Assembly (NCBI GenBank): GCA_021030915.1
Contig: JAGEMR010000006.1
Location: 1 to 64,000 of the forward strand
Length of the DNA stretch: 64,000 nucleotides
Direction of reading: 5' to 3'
From: Astrothelium macrocarpum
Lineage: Eukaryota; Ascomycota; Dothideomycetes; Trypetheliales; Trypetheliaceae
Numbering within the stretch: the stretch's first letter is position 1; each line of letters opens with the position of its first letter. Below the pieces are notes generated by a model. The model saw only the letters and a list, made by a program, of their open reading frames with translations, was not told the DNA's origin and did not search any database. Below, piece after piece: positions 1 through 11,374 of this stretch. The translations under genes were made by a program, and so were the position numbers.

Positions 1-735
1 TAGGATAATTATCCAGATCCTATGCTATCCAGCTATTATGCTATGCTATGCGATCCAATGATCCTTCCGACCCCTGGCTGCCGGCCTGGGCAGTTCCACC
101 ATCTTCGGGTAGACATGATCACGTACTCCCTGTGGAGCTAGTACACCAATATTACGACTGTGCAGTTCAGATCGTGCAGTTTAGATCGTGCGGATGAAGA
201 ATGTTTACCGATAGACCAAGTTCATCATCCATACATCGATAAGATTTACAAGGGCTTCTATTCCAATCCCGAAAGTTTCTACGAATTCGTGTTAGTCGTC
301 AACGACGTTGTCGGGCACTCGGTAGTTAATGCATCAGATTCACATGTCTGATTTCCCGCGTAATTTTGGTTGGATCGGAAGGAGTAAACTGGGTCATCGC
401 ATTAGCTTATTGTGGATACATGGCTTGCTCATGGTTCAATTACGGACCGATTTGATGATTTCATGGCGACGATCCTTTTTTCGACATGCTTCAAGTTCCG
501 ATCTTGTAGTCAGGCGATGCCAAATGAACTACGCACCGGCCTTGGTGTGCTGAGGGACAATCCCCACTGTTAAGAGATGTGGGCCTTTCAAGTATTTAAA
601 CGGCCTTCATGTCTGCTCTCGAAGGGTTTCTCATAACCAGAAAACAAACTTTCCCGCTGCATCCCTAATCTCAGTGCATTTCATCTACCCTGTTCTAACA
701 GTCAATTTACTACCTTCCTGACGTCTCTTTCCACG
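1..735. other. Gene-free left edge
   Basis: No reading frame here has protein-like composition or recognisable motifs. The first 60 bases contain short TATGC-type iterations. The last 100 bases are pyrimidine-rich and could be the leader of the broken gene that starts at 736. Nothing else is supported. Confidence 0.5.
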
Positions 736-957
736 ATGGATACACATACCAGCTCAGATCCAGGTCCCTTGGCCGGGACTTGGAACCTCCAGAAGGTCTC
801 TCTTCAGTCTGCTACTGAAAACATGATCATTGAAGAGCTCCCGGACTCTCCTGAGAGTGTAGTAGGAGTAGACAATCGCAAGCTTATCAATGCCACAGAT
901 TTTGCTCCAGGAGGAAAGTACCGATGTAGGTTGACTATGAAACATACATATAGGTGA
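736..957 (+). pseudogene. N-terminal fragment of a trypsin/V8-like peptidase gene
   Basis: The 73-codon frame opens with a good ATG and contains a stretch (VVGVDNRK...ATDFAPGGKYR, residues ~42-62). This resembles the region before the catalytic domain of fungal V8/trypsin-like serine peptidases, where a D-x-R...FAPGGKYR block precedes the barrel. A GTGAGC donor sits at 954, just before the stop. After a possible CAG acceptor near 991 another frame reads IRYEGQ, as family members would, but the phase does not match exon 1. No histidine or serine active-site segment follows. Either the gene decayed after its first exon or this is a chance match. The family assignment is from memory of the motif and is weak. 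Confidence 0.3.
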
Positions 958-2026
958 GCACTAAACGCCTTCAAGCTATTGTCAAGCTTCAGATACGATA
1001 TGAGGGACAAGAAGACTCTGAACCAAGCACAAAACATGTATATCCAACACTGCTTGACCGAAACTAGTCACAATGAAAGATTACCACTTCCAAAAACCCT
1101 GACTTCTCCATAGCCCTCACGCTTTCACATCGTAGCCGACCCTGAACACTACCATTTCCATGATCTGCCCATCTCTGAGCAGGACTACATTTAATAGGCG
1201 AATGTGGGCGCTTTGATTCGCGAGAATTTTGACAGTCGAAGGATTAGCTGGATTCGTGAGAATATATGTCCTCGTGCGCTTAATGAAGGAATACATGTTT
1301 CATTAGCAAATGAAGGCTTTTCAGAGTCTAAAATAGGGAAAGATCCACCAGCCAGCGGATTTTAATGGCATTAATCATTGACTCCAGCTTTCTCAGCCCG
1401 CAGTTACCGAAATGACATGAGCTATCAGAATGCAACATTTTCTGCGGTATAGCGAGCCAAATCATGCAAATAAGTCAAGGGCTCACACAATCGGGATTCA
1501 ATGGCTTTGTCCACCTACTGGAATCTTTTGATCTGATCGTTTTCAACTAGGTATGCTTATCCAAAGTACCCAAAAAATGTACTACCGCATGCGGAAGCAG
1601 ATGCCGTTTGCGGTTTACCGTGGATGCCGCATGCGGAAGAGATGCCGTATGCGACATTTTGGGAATGTACGACCCTTACCTTCAACAAATTCAGATGATA
1701 GATGAAGATTTCAAAATAAAGGATAGCTTTGTGTTCACTGTGGGTATACCAAGCCCCCTGCTTCTGCTAAACAAGGTCGCAGTCTTCCCAAACTCATCGC
1801 CCGCTTGGTGCCGCCTCTGCTTCGGTCTCCAAGCGTTCGATCCAGTCCACTTTGACTCTAATCAGAATTGGAACTCTTGCCTGACGCGTCACAATACTGA
1901 AACGCGCGCTGTACTACTGTTTGATACCCGTCCACAACCCACGTCAGCTTTGAGAGTCTTTTGCTTGAACCTGGTGAAATTGAGATCTGCTTCGTCATTT
2001 CATTCGCATTCCATTACCTCGAGATC
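958..2026. other. Gene-free interval with an inverted-repeat element
   Basis: No supported gene. A 180-codon open frame (1608-2150) overlaps the start of the next gene in another frame and has no protein-like character. The notable item is the inverted repeat at 1569-1663, listed separately. Confidence 0.45.
1569..1663. repeat. ~95-bp imperfect inverted repeat with two internal direct copies
   Basis: The left end reads CCCAAAAAATGT then CGCATGCGG. The right end is CCGTATGCGACATTTTGGG, which is its imperfect reverse complement. Inside are two near-identical 25-26 bp direct copies of GCATGCGGAAG(C)AGATGCCGT(T/A)TGCG, at 1587-1612 and 1629-1653. Each copy is itself a short hairpin. It could be a tiny foldback element or MITE remnant; no clear target duplication is visible. 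Confidence 0.55.
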
Positions 2027-2962
2027 ATGTCTGAACATGTCAGAACCGGCGAATATTCCCCATCAGAGATCGCGCAGGCTTTGGCTGCCATCGATAACAC
2101 GTCAACGGATAGCGAAATTGCCGTGGTGCAATGGAGGTACTTATCAATGAACGAACATTGGTTTTCTCTCGGATGGCGAAACGGAGTTGAGTACGGAATA
2201 CAAAATCACGGCCGGCGGGATTTTTGGGATATTACGTACGATGATGACCACGAAAAACTGATTCCAGTCGACCTAGAACGAGGCGATGTAAAGCAAGCAA
2301 GTAAGCCAATCATGAATTCTCTTCACCGTTTCCTCGAAACTCCATCGTTTCACCCCGTGGCGGCTGGAACTGGACCAAAGTCTTCCCACTTGTTAGCCCT
2401 TGGCACAGATACAGATCAACGTCCCACATTGGAGCAATCTTTAACCCACGGTCAAAACGTTGCAACTCCAGCTTCTGGTTCCCCATCAAGGAGCTCTGTC
2501 TACGAAGAGAATGACGCGACTCAGTCGCATCTTCCCGCTGGCCAATCAGTTGGACAAAGCAAGGCCTTGGGGAATTGCGTGAGGACTCTCTCACGTTTTT
2601 TTGAAGTAGGCAGACTGATGGTCAGACCGCGTGAAGGAGCTAAAACGAGGGCATCACGCTTTGTTGTTGTGAAGGCGTTGGGTCCACCAGATCGCACTGG
2701 GCTGTGGATCGTTGCTTCACCTCCTCTTTCGGATCCATGTGAGTCGCCGACAACACCACCATCTGAGGATGCGAATGACAAGCCCATGTCTGACGAGGAG
2801 ATGGCTCAAATGCGCAATGAGCGTATCGCCGTGCTCGAAGGGTTTCCAGACCCAATGTCATATGCACGTATCAAAGAAGACGAACAAAGGAAAGAGTTTG
2901 ATCTTACAGACGCAGTTGCGAGTCACTACGTGATTAGCAATAGAATTTGGCTTGTTGACTGA
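2027..2962 (+). CDS. Unrecognised protein, 311 aa
   Basis: Single open frame taken from the first ATG; an upstream TTG extends the frame but is not a likely fungal start. The first ~75 residues have a balanced, folded-protein composition rich in W, Y, D and E. Residues ~85-190 are low-complexity Ser/Thr/Pro/Gln. Residues ~190-235 are basic and hydrophobic. The acidic segment near 260-300 carries a Met-rich helix. No signal peptide, membrane helix or known motif was found. It lies in a repeat-rich accessory stretch, so it may be lineage-specific or a non-functional frame. A possible GTAAGC donor at 2302 leaves open that the true gene has an intron. Confidence 0.42.
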   Translation: MSEHVRTGEYSPSEIAQALAAIDNTSTDSEIAVVQWRYLSMNEHWFSLGWRNGVEYGIQNHGRRDFWDITYDDDHEKLIPVDLERGDVKQASKPIMNSLHRFLETPSFHPVAAGTGPKSSHLLALGTDTDQRPTLEQSLTHGQNVATPASGSPSRSSVYEENDATQSHLPAGQSVGQSKALGNCVRTLSRFFEVGRLMVRPREGAKTRASRFVVVKALGPPDRTGLWIVASPPLSDPCESPTTPPSEDANDKPMSDEEMAQMRNERIAVLEGFPDPMSYARIKEDEQRKEFDLTDAVASHYVISNRIWLVD

Positions 2963-3160
2963 AATCGTGAGATTGCCGGGCAATCAAAAATATGTGTGAA
3001 ACGAGCCAAAACTGCGAAGGATTGTTGATCAAGACAAAGAAGTTGTTAGGCAACCAAACATGCATCCGAAACAAACCAAGACTGCGATGGATTGTTGATC
3101 AAGACAAAGAAGTTGTTAGGCAACCGAACATGCATCCGAAACAAACTAAGATTGCGACAA
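2963..3160. repeat. 70-bp tandem repeat, about 2.8 copies
   Basis: ATTGTTGATCAAGACAAAGA occurs at 3021 and again at 3091, exactly 70 bp apart, inside a nearly identical unit. A third partial copy starts near 3121. A more diverged copy precedes from about 2963. The period is not a multiple of three, so the 62-codon frame across it (2992-3180) reads the same DNA in shifted frames and is not a credible gene. Confidence 0.85.
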
Positions 3161-3246
3161 CTTGTTTGCTTGGTGTATGATAAGATGGATAAATAGACAG
3201 AGTATCAGGATAGTTGAAGCGTGCTATCATCTTCTATATCACTAAA

Positions 3247-4225
3247 ATGGCAATCGGTGAAATGCCTTTTTGGTTAGAGTTTCTGGAATGGGAACGTCCA
3301 ACGTTACATGCTGTTGACATGCCGGATTCCGACAAGGACCATGACGTTTGGCTCGGACGAAGCAAAAAGAATCGGTACCTCTCTGTATGCAAGGTGCTGA
3401 GAGAAGTGCAGGAGTGCTTGTGGCACTTCCGTCACAATTTGAACGATGCAAAAAAAGCCATCAACCAAGTCATTCACGCCAACGCCGAACCTTACCCGGC
3501 ATTCCTACTCTGGCGTCTTTTGTCTCGTCTAATCATCCGGCATATCGGTCCGCTCCTGAGCTTTGCCTCCTGGATATACAAACAGGGGAAGATAAATGGC
3601 GAACTGACAGATCTCGAAAACGAATTATTTGACGATATTCGGAAGACGGCGTTAGAATTGAAAAAGGACCTTGGTTCCATGAACTTCGGCAAGGACATCA
3701 AGTTAGAATGTAAGAAGACAATGATACTGGCAAATGTGACCTGGCATTGATTTCTTGATAATTATAGCCTGCGACCGCGAAGTTTTTAGAGCAACGAAAG
3801 GGAAATGGATTTGCCGTGTCCCTCAAGAAATCGTATTGCTTATCCTTCGGGTTCATTATGAGACACAACACGAGAAGGGCCAAACTCCCGATTCCGTTTT
3901 CCTACGAGCATTCCTGAAATCTCTTCGAGATGACGGATGGGAATCGTTGAAAGAATCCAGCGAGGAAGGTTCTCCACCTCCTCCCCCTTTGGTACCCAAG
4001 ACCTTTTGTTTTGATGAAACCCGTAAGAGGCTCGGCATATCCAAGCCTACGTGGTCGAATAGAAAATTTGCAGGCAAGCATAGCTGGCCAGGCTTCATTA
4101 CACAAGCTAGAGACAAGCGAGTATCCCACAAGACTGCTCAAGCAGAATTTAAAAACGCGCAGCTTCTTCTTGACGATATCTTAACAAAATACCCAGAGAA
4201 GGGGACTTTCGGACGAGAAGATTAG
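3247..4225 (+). CDS. Unrecognised two-exon protein, about 306 aa
   Basis: Exons 3247-3709 and 3768-4225 join across a 58-bp intron (GTAAGA...TATAG) that restores one frame. The start is the first ATG; an upstream TTG is unlikely. The protein is Trp-rich and charged at the N terminus. It has a hydrophobic segment near residues 85-110 (LLSRLIIRHIGPLLSFASWI), then a helical Lys/Glu region, a poly-Pro run and a basic C-terminal region. I do not recognise the family. After the TAG at 4223-4225 the same frame stays open for 81 codons to 4471, with two Cys pairs (CWRDRC and CAEC). A 105-bp GTATCC...TTAG segment (4121-4225) could be a phase-0 intron that removes the stop, giving a longer product. Otherwise the gene carries a premature stop. 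Confidence 0.5.
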
Positions 4226-4471
4226 GAACAGATCCAGCACGAGTTTGGGAACAAGTATCAAGGCGAGCTACGGCGTTACCAGAACCATACCTGGCAAGCT
4301 ACCAATGCTTGGGGAAGAATAAAGTTCCAATGCTGGCGCGATAGATGTTATTTCAATGCCGAGCTTGTGGAAGAGAATGGTGCCTTGCATGCTGTGGACA
4401 CAAAGCCATCAACCGGTAGGGCTTATGGACCCTGTGCGGAATGTGGTCTTCATGCCGAGGAAACCGAGTAG

Positions 4472-5420
4472 AGAGCAGCTAAGGCGGAAGGGAAGCTTGA
4501 GAGGTAATCATCGCGCACATGGATGGGTGATGATTCAAAGCTGACGAGACATTCAGGGCTTGTCAACGACGACAAAGTGACTGTTACGACTGGTCCCGGC
4601 AGCTCATGAGCCAAGCAGATTCGACAATGCTGAAGGGCGATATTTGAGTAGCTTTTGAGTGGCGTATTGCACCTCCACTCGATCCGCGGAAGGTTTGTTG
4701 AAAAGTTGCTTCAAATTAAAATTGACAGCATAAAATTCGCAAATTGAACGTCAGCATCTTATTCGCATGCAAGAGTATGATGGGGATCAGCAATTTCGGC
4801 CATGTCGTGCATCGCGGTAATAGCTGGTAGTTTCTGGGCTTGGATCTGAGGAGGGTTGCGATAGAGGAGTAGTGAGACAACTGTTCAATGCTGATGGGAG
4901 AGTAAAAGACCGTGCTGGTCGCTTTGGCACCAATGCCAGAGCGAATGGATACATGCTACATTAATTTGAGGTTGATACAATGAAGCTTTGAAACGCTTCT
5001 ATGACATGCAAGATATCAACGTATTTTTCGAACTTACCGATATTGCTGAGATTTCCCGTTAGATCCAGATCCTCTAAGCTCAATGCATCTGACTCTCGTG
5101 TCGAGCTCAAGTGTGGCTGCACTGTCATGGAAGATATACTTGTTGCGGACAATCATCGCTTTATCATATGACATCGATTCGTGAAATGGTGGCGTGAAAA
5201 TAGCGCTCATTGAAGTCAGTCACAGGAGTGCAGCATGTGCGAGATGGAGGCGGAGCGGAACACGGAGCGGAGCCCAGGCTATACTTCACTTAGTTGCGCT
5301 TCTACCAATCACTGCAACACCTCTGCTGTCTGTCAACAAAATGGCGCAAACCTTTCAAGTCCTTGAAATGCCCATCCAAGCTTCATAAAGTTCTCTCAAT
5401 CTTCTCAGACTGCTATCGCC
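4472..5420. other. Gene-free interval upstream of TAF3
   Basis: Only short random frames are seen. The final ~100 bases before 5421 are the likely promoter and leader of the TAF3 homologue. No other structure was recognised. Confidence 0.5.
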
Positions 5421-6257
5421 ATGTCCTCACCCACAACCCTGCACAACTCGCTCCTCCGCCCCGCCATCCTGCACATCCTCCGCGCGGCAGGCTTCCACTC
5501 CCTCCGGCCCTCCGTCCTCGACACGCTCGCCGACATCACGGGCCGCTACATCGCGCTCCTCGCCGAGTCCACCGCGGCCCAGGCCGCGTCGCACGACGCG
5601 CTCGACCGGCCGACGCTCACGGACGTGCGGCTCGCGCTGCAGGACTGCGGCGTGCTCGTGCCGTCGCTGACGCCCGCGGAGGAGGCGTGGAAGGAGGCGC
5701 TGCGCAAGCCGCTGGACTGCTTCCCCGAGCGCAACGGGGTGCGCGCCAAGGAGCGCGCGCGCAGGGATGCCGAGGACACGGCGGACGTGCGTGCGTTGCT
5801 GGACTGGGTGAGGGGCCCCGCGAATGCGGAGATTATGCGGGTGGCGGGGTTGCAGGTTGCGGATGGGGGGCCGGTGGGCTTGGAGGGGCAGGTGGTGGAG
5901 AGGAAGGAGGATTATTTGACAGGTAAGGCTTTTCTTGGAACTCTGTTGGCGGGGGTGGGGGCTGGGCAGATGGCTAATGTGTGTGGATGAATAGTTCTTA
6001 AGAAGAAGCATAGCAAAACGGGAGAGGAGTCGAGATATCAGGGGACGGTGCTGGGGAAGGCAGCGGAGGACAGGCCGATTAAGATTGAGGGCGGGCCGGC
6101 GGAGACACTACAGGATTGGAATCGAGAGGTGCGAGAGCGGTCGAAGACGAGGAGTCCGGAAAGAGAGTTGGCAGGTAGCAGTCCGTTGAGCCCTTTAAGC
6201 GAGAAGGACACTCCTATGGATGTGGACATGGACCGGAATGATGCTGTGGAGGTTTGA
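5421..6257 (+). CDS. taf3: TFIID subunit 3-like protein (Bromo_TP histone fold), 254 aa
   Basis: Exons 5421-5922 and 5995-6257 join across a 72-bp intron (GTAAGG...ATAG). Residues ~5-80 form a bromodomain-associated histone fold: LLRPAILHILRAAGF, a central helix on LADITGRYIALLAE, then LTDVRLALQDCG. After the junction the protein continues VLKKKHSKTGEESRYQG and has an acidic, Ser/Pro-rich tail. This layout matches short fungal TAF3 proteins, which pair with TAF10 in TFIID and act in RNA polymerase II initiation in the nucleus. Such fungal forms lack the metazoan PHD finger. The first exon is a GC island that is C-rich at its 5' end and G-rich at its 3' end. SPT7 or TAF8 are less likely, because of the length and the KKKH block after the fold. 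Confidence 0.85.
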
Positions 6258-6997
6258 TTCAATATACCCCTAAAGTCGGCGGAAGAGGCATTGCATAGCG
6301 TTGGCGTTATTAATCCTTGATCTTTGCTTTGCTTTGGACGTTTCATTTCGAACACTGATGCTACACCAATTCATATCGCAAGGTAGTAACTTGATTCAAA
6401 AATGGCTTCCGCTCACGATTGAATTGACATTTGATGTGTGGCTCAGCCCATTTCCCACATCTGGCTTCTGGAAAGAATTTCTACAGTGGTAGAGATTGAG
6501 TGTAGATATTGACTACAAATTTGAGTACAGAAAAAAACACTTTTATTTGCCTTGCAAGGCGTCCAAATGTTGTCTCCATTTGGGAATGTAATCCATACCT
6601 TCATATCCTCAGCTTCACGTATACTATCTATAGCGAATATAGCCAGTCATCGCCCATTGACACTTCCGATGCATCTGTATTCCATCATTGACGAGGTCGT
6701 CTCGACCCGTTTCTGATCCCATTTTGGGATACAATGCATCCGCATCGTGCTCAGGACCCAATAGTTTCTATCAAGATCAGCATCTGTCGTGATGTAACTC
6801 CAGTGAGTACACTTGACAGACCACGCTTGCCAATTCTAAGCGACTTTTGACACAGGCACTGTAGAAGCATTTAAGCTTGCCCTTTATTCGTATTGTTACT
6901 CTTGACAGCAGGAAAGATCTCCACTTTCGTATATGTTTGCCATATATCGAAAAAGTAGGAACTACGCTCTTCAATTCGATCATAAAGGGGACGGTCC
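6258..6997. other. Convergent intergenic interval
   Basis: The interval lies between the 3' ends of the TAF3 and Zn2Cys6 genes and is AT-rich. Only short unsupported frames occur. It presumably holds both polyadenylation regions. Confidence 0.55.
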
Positions 6998-9839
6998 TCA
7001 AATTGCATTGTTTCCAGGAGGAGTGTTGACGCCCATGAACACATTTCCAGAGCCAAAATTATTGGGGCTTTGTGATTGTTGTGATTGTGACGTTTGTTGC
7101 TGTGGCTGGGTCATCCCCTCTGTCTGACCATCTGGGGCGTCGAAGTTCATTGGCCACATTTGATTATTGGGATCGAGTGTTGAGCCCTGTATGTAAGAAT
7201 CCCAAGCATCCTGGAAATGTTGTTAGACGAATGAGTTTGGCGAAGACCAAGCCAGAAGCTTACCCAATCAATGTTTCCACTAGGCACGTCGAGACCCTGG
7301 AAAGCTGTGCTACCTGCACCAAACAGCTGTGAGAACGGACTTGAAGCACCGCTCATGCCTTGTATGCCCATGTTAAGATCAGGTCCAGAGTATTGTGGAG
7401 TCAAACCTGTCCTCTCACCTGTGTTCAGCACAAAGTTTGCTGTGCCAGTGGCAGAATTGCCAGCCCCAGTACTACTATACAACGATTAGTATAGAGCCAA
7501 GATAATGACCAGGTATATAGTACAACTCACCCCTGACCTAACGCACCAAATACACTAGAAGTAGTTGGCGCCACGCCTCCACTGCTGAGCATGCCGAGAG
7601 TCATCGCGGCAGAATGTTCCGGGCCGACGTTCGGATCGTTAATGTCTGTGTTCATAGGAAATCCTGATGGATAGCCTTGAGCCAAGGGTCGTAACTGCTT
7701 GCTGGACTCAAGCTTGTCCAGACACACGCGCAACATTAATGACGCCTTAAACGCTTCAATGGAATTATCTTTCATATTCTCCCAAATCGCCAAAGATTGC
7801 TCAAGCGCCGAGAACATGGCTTCTCGACGTTCCTGTGAGTAAATGTCCATGTCCACTGTTGCTCGACCTGACTTGATCATCTCGGCAGTGATATACAGAT
7901 CCAGGCACACAATCATAGCAGCCAGGAGGAAGTCGTGGGCTTGCAGGGAAGATACGAACCATTTGACTGATCGCAATCTTCCACCTGGCCCGGTTTCTCT
8001 TTGTATTGTTGCTTGTTGCTGTAACAATTCCATTGCCGCATCGATACATGTTCTCCTTGAGTACACGTACCGGGAAGAGTCCCTCCCACGACCGAGAAAT
8101 TTGCGATGTAGTACGCATAGTGCCTTTTGGTACGTCAATTCTAAGTTGTATCGTTGCATGATGAGATTGGCAGGATCTCGTGCCGACTCAGAAATCTCGC
8201 GAAACGCGAGATGGGGGGGAGTTTCCGCCCGAACGCGACGCAATTCTTCATCAAGTTTCAAAATGTCATCGTACGGCGGAGGGCACAACGTCTGAACTCC
8301 CTCCACGATTTTCCCAAACACATCTGACAACCGAGCTTTTGATGCCATGTAGCTTACTGGTGTTGCCTCGTGTAATGGTCGTGGAGGTGGCATGGTTTTC
8401 ATGTCTTCGTACAGCTCGTCATCGTAAAGATTTCTAGGAATGTCGGTGTCGTAGTCGCAAGATCGTATCATTAGGGGCACACCCATTTGGAACGAGAATA
8501 AGATATCTGCTTGGCGCACAAAGACCCATACGCGCCTACGCATTTCTCCCTGGAAGGGAGTAATGGATGGGAAAGGCGCTGGATCACGATGATATCCCAT
8601 TCTCATTGCCATGCGCACTACAAGCGTAACTAAAATCAGTACTCCGGTCTCGGCATCCTTTGTGCGCGCGTATTCTGCTTGAACTTGGAGTATCATTGTT
8701 TCAAGGACATGCATAAGAGGCTGTGTGAAATCTGCGAAAAGCAGGCATTGAGCTGTCAATCGCCTAAGCTCTTCTGACATATCCCATGTCTTGCCCCGGT
8801 ATTCTGGGGGCTCATCTCCCGCCCGGCTGTAGGACTGTAATGCGAGAGTCATCATCGCAAAAACCATGCCTAGCCATATCACCGGGGTCTCGTTAGGAGT
8901 GAGCCAATGCTGGTCGTATTGTTTCTGGAATGTTGGGCCATGTATGATGTGAGTTCCAGGATCAAAGGTATTGAAGTACCGTGCAACAAGCCTATCGGCA
9001 TCTGACTTTGAAGGGAAAGAAGCTGAGATTTCTTGGCGGTTCGCCGGTCTTCCTGCACCCAGTAGGAATGCCATGCCAGCTCGACGATCTCCAGACCCTT
9101 TTGCTCTGACTTTGTGGTAATGCTCTTGATACTGCTTGTGATGCTCATGAAAATAGGTTTTCACCTCAGCAATCTGATCGAAATATGCGTTAGCAGAAGA
9201 CCTAATGATGCAGGTAACCGTAATTACAACGTACATCACTTAAAATCGCATACCAATGAGCATCAGAGACAAAAATGGCTCTCCCATTATCAACTTTCAT
9301 GATGCCCATAGATTGTGCGACTTGCTCCACTTCGCTATCCTCACCATCCTGCTCTTCTCTGATCATATCGTCCTCGTTCATGTCGATTGGCGCATCTGGC
9401 GATTCAGTACTTCCGCTCCCCGAGATGGCCGCTGCAGCCGCTGCTGGACCAGCAGCCTGGCCACCGTTTGTCATCAATGAGAGGACCAAACCTTCCAAAC
9501 GATCAATCCTATTTTGCATATCGTCTGGTGTTTGTCCTGCGCCATTGTTCGACTGTCCCTTTTTGCGATTGTTGGGAGCTGCATATGTGCAAGATGGGGT
9601 GTCGCCGCGTTTTGTGCAATTGTCGCATGGATGGCCGCGATTACATTTTAATCTATCAGTCCTTTAGCTTCAAAAGTTCTCTCATCAGCACCAGTAACGA
9701 GAATGATGGTGTACTCATACTTTCTATGCCTGCAGGGACCGCAGGAGAGTGGAACCCTGTTGCGCTTGCGAACTACCCGGTAATGGCCTTCTGGAGATGC
9801 TCCGCTGGAAGAAGTTGTGGATGGTGGAGTGGGTGGCAT
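6998..9839 (-). CDS. Zn2Cys6 transcription factor with fungal_trans domain, 867 aa
   Basis: Five exons, in transcript order: 9839-9721, 9652-9235, 9173-7531, 7474-7264 and 7210-6998. All four junctions have GT/AG ends and keep phase. The zinc cluster spans residues 33-61 with spacing C-x2-C-x6-C-x5-C-x2-C-x8-C. It is split by intron 1 right after CGPCRHRK. A short linker with IDRLEGLVLSL (likely coiled-coil dimerisation) and an acidic stretch follow. The fungal-specific transcription factor domain covers roughly residues 240-560, including a MRRRVWVFVRQADI block. The C terminus is Gln/Ser/Asn-rich and probably activating. Target genes cannot be read from the sequence. The gene is convergent with TAF3 and about 7 kb from the secreted peptidases. 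Confidence 0.9.
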
Positions 9840-11374
9840 CGTACCCTAGTGATATTTCCGACGCCGGCCTTTGTGATTGTGCTTGGACGAGGGACTTTAG
9901 CTAGACGTTTTCTGATTGCGACCAAGAAACTCTAGCTTGTGCGGTCCCTGATTAAATTTAACAGAAACAGTTGCGGTTCCGTCTCCTTACTCCTTTCAGC
10001 CGTCAAAGGTCTCGGTGCTCCGTCAATCGGAGGCCACTCCAGGTCAAGCGGACTTGAAGCAAATAGGCGACTGCGACCCACCAAGACTCGTGAGGCGGTG
10101 AGCTGTTGTCGTTTTGAAAAAAAAAAAGAAGATGAGCCACTTAAGAGATGGATCGTGACGCGCTCAGTACAATCCGACCAGGCAGAGGTGGAAGGGTTCC
10201 AGAGATAAGAGTACAAAAGCGCCACAATATCCAGCCAAGCTTTCAATCGTAACAATGCTCTACTCCACGTCTTCCAGTCCGTAAGTGCTGAGCGGCTATC
10301 CTGTTTCTGGATCTGGAGCGTGGAATTTCCCCACTTTCATCCAAGGATCGCTGTCGCTGTTCCAGGATGCGATCGTGCAGGGTATTACAAACGTCGATTA
10401 TAATTCCGAGGGAGCGCAAAGAGAATTTGAAGAATGAAGAGCTCTTTGTAGCTGTGGAAAACGCACATCAGCAGAAGAGTTATGTAAGGTATCCAAGGCT
10501 AGCAGTCACACGTCATTAGAGGGGCTCACGAAAAGCGGAAGCCAAGGGGAATGATTAACCAGTAAGAAGACCTCGCACGGTATAACAGGCCTGCTGCTAG
10601 GCTTTCTACAGGATGACTCACGGTCCTGAAGCGGCAGGGAAAGTTTGAGCTCTGTATTGCACAGCCTACCCAAATTCTTCAAGGGGTGCTCTGGAGCTAT
10701 GGGGTTTTCGGCGTTAAGGGCGTTATCTCCGTGTCTTGTCTTTGGATTTAATCAAAGACACTTGACATATTTTCTTTCTCTCCCAGACAGATGACAAGAT
10801 GGAGCAGGAAGACACAAGGAAATTCGCTCAGGTGCAAGACAGATTGGGCAAGTGAAGTGTGATTATGGCCGAGTCCAGTCTCACAAAGCGGTGAAGTAAG
10901 AATATTGACATGAAGTTATCCTCATGCTAACATGCCCATCCCATGGTCAGCTACAAAAGCATCCGATTCTTTCTCCCACCATTGATAACTCCGGAGCGAA
11001 AGTAAAGCTGAACAAGCATGGATCCTATGTGGCACAGCTCAAAGATTTCTTGTAGATCGGTATGCATTTCCAAAGGATATGCAAGACTGGATTGGCTGGA
11101 CTTTACTTGAAGAATTTGTGCCGGATGGCGATCAACGAACTTAATTAATTCACGGAAGTAAATGGATTTTCTAAGGAAAAAATGAAGGAAGAAATAATTC
11201 CGAGTGACCTTGTAATCATCGAAATTGCAAGGAGGTATCGTTGATATAGAAACCTTACCAGGAACCTACTCCGAAGAAAGCATCAACTCCAACGGTAGCT
11301 GCTATTGAGTACTGGCAGATATATACAAATCGCGCAACCAGGCGTTGACGGAAGGAGCGGTCACTGCTGCGCAT
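9840..11374. other. Long gene-free interval
   Basis: About 1.5 kb without a protein-like frame; between roughly 10.3 and 11.3 kb even short frames are almost absent. The right-hand few hundred bases are likely the 3' flank of the AlkB-like gene. The left-hand bases are the promoter of the Zn2Cys6 gene. No RNA gene or repeat was recognised. Confidence 0.5.

Noticed and set aside
1608..2150. 180-codon plus-strand frame
   Set aside because: It overlaps the 311-aa frame in another register, has no ATG-proximal features or protein-like composition, and begins inside the inverted repeat.
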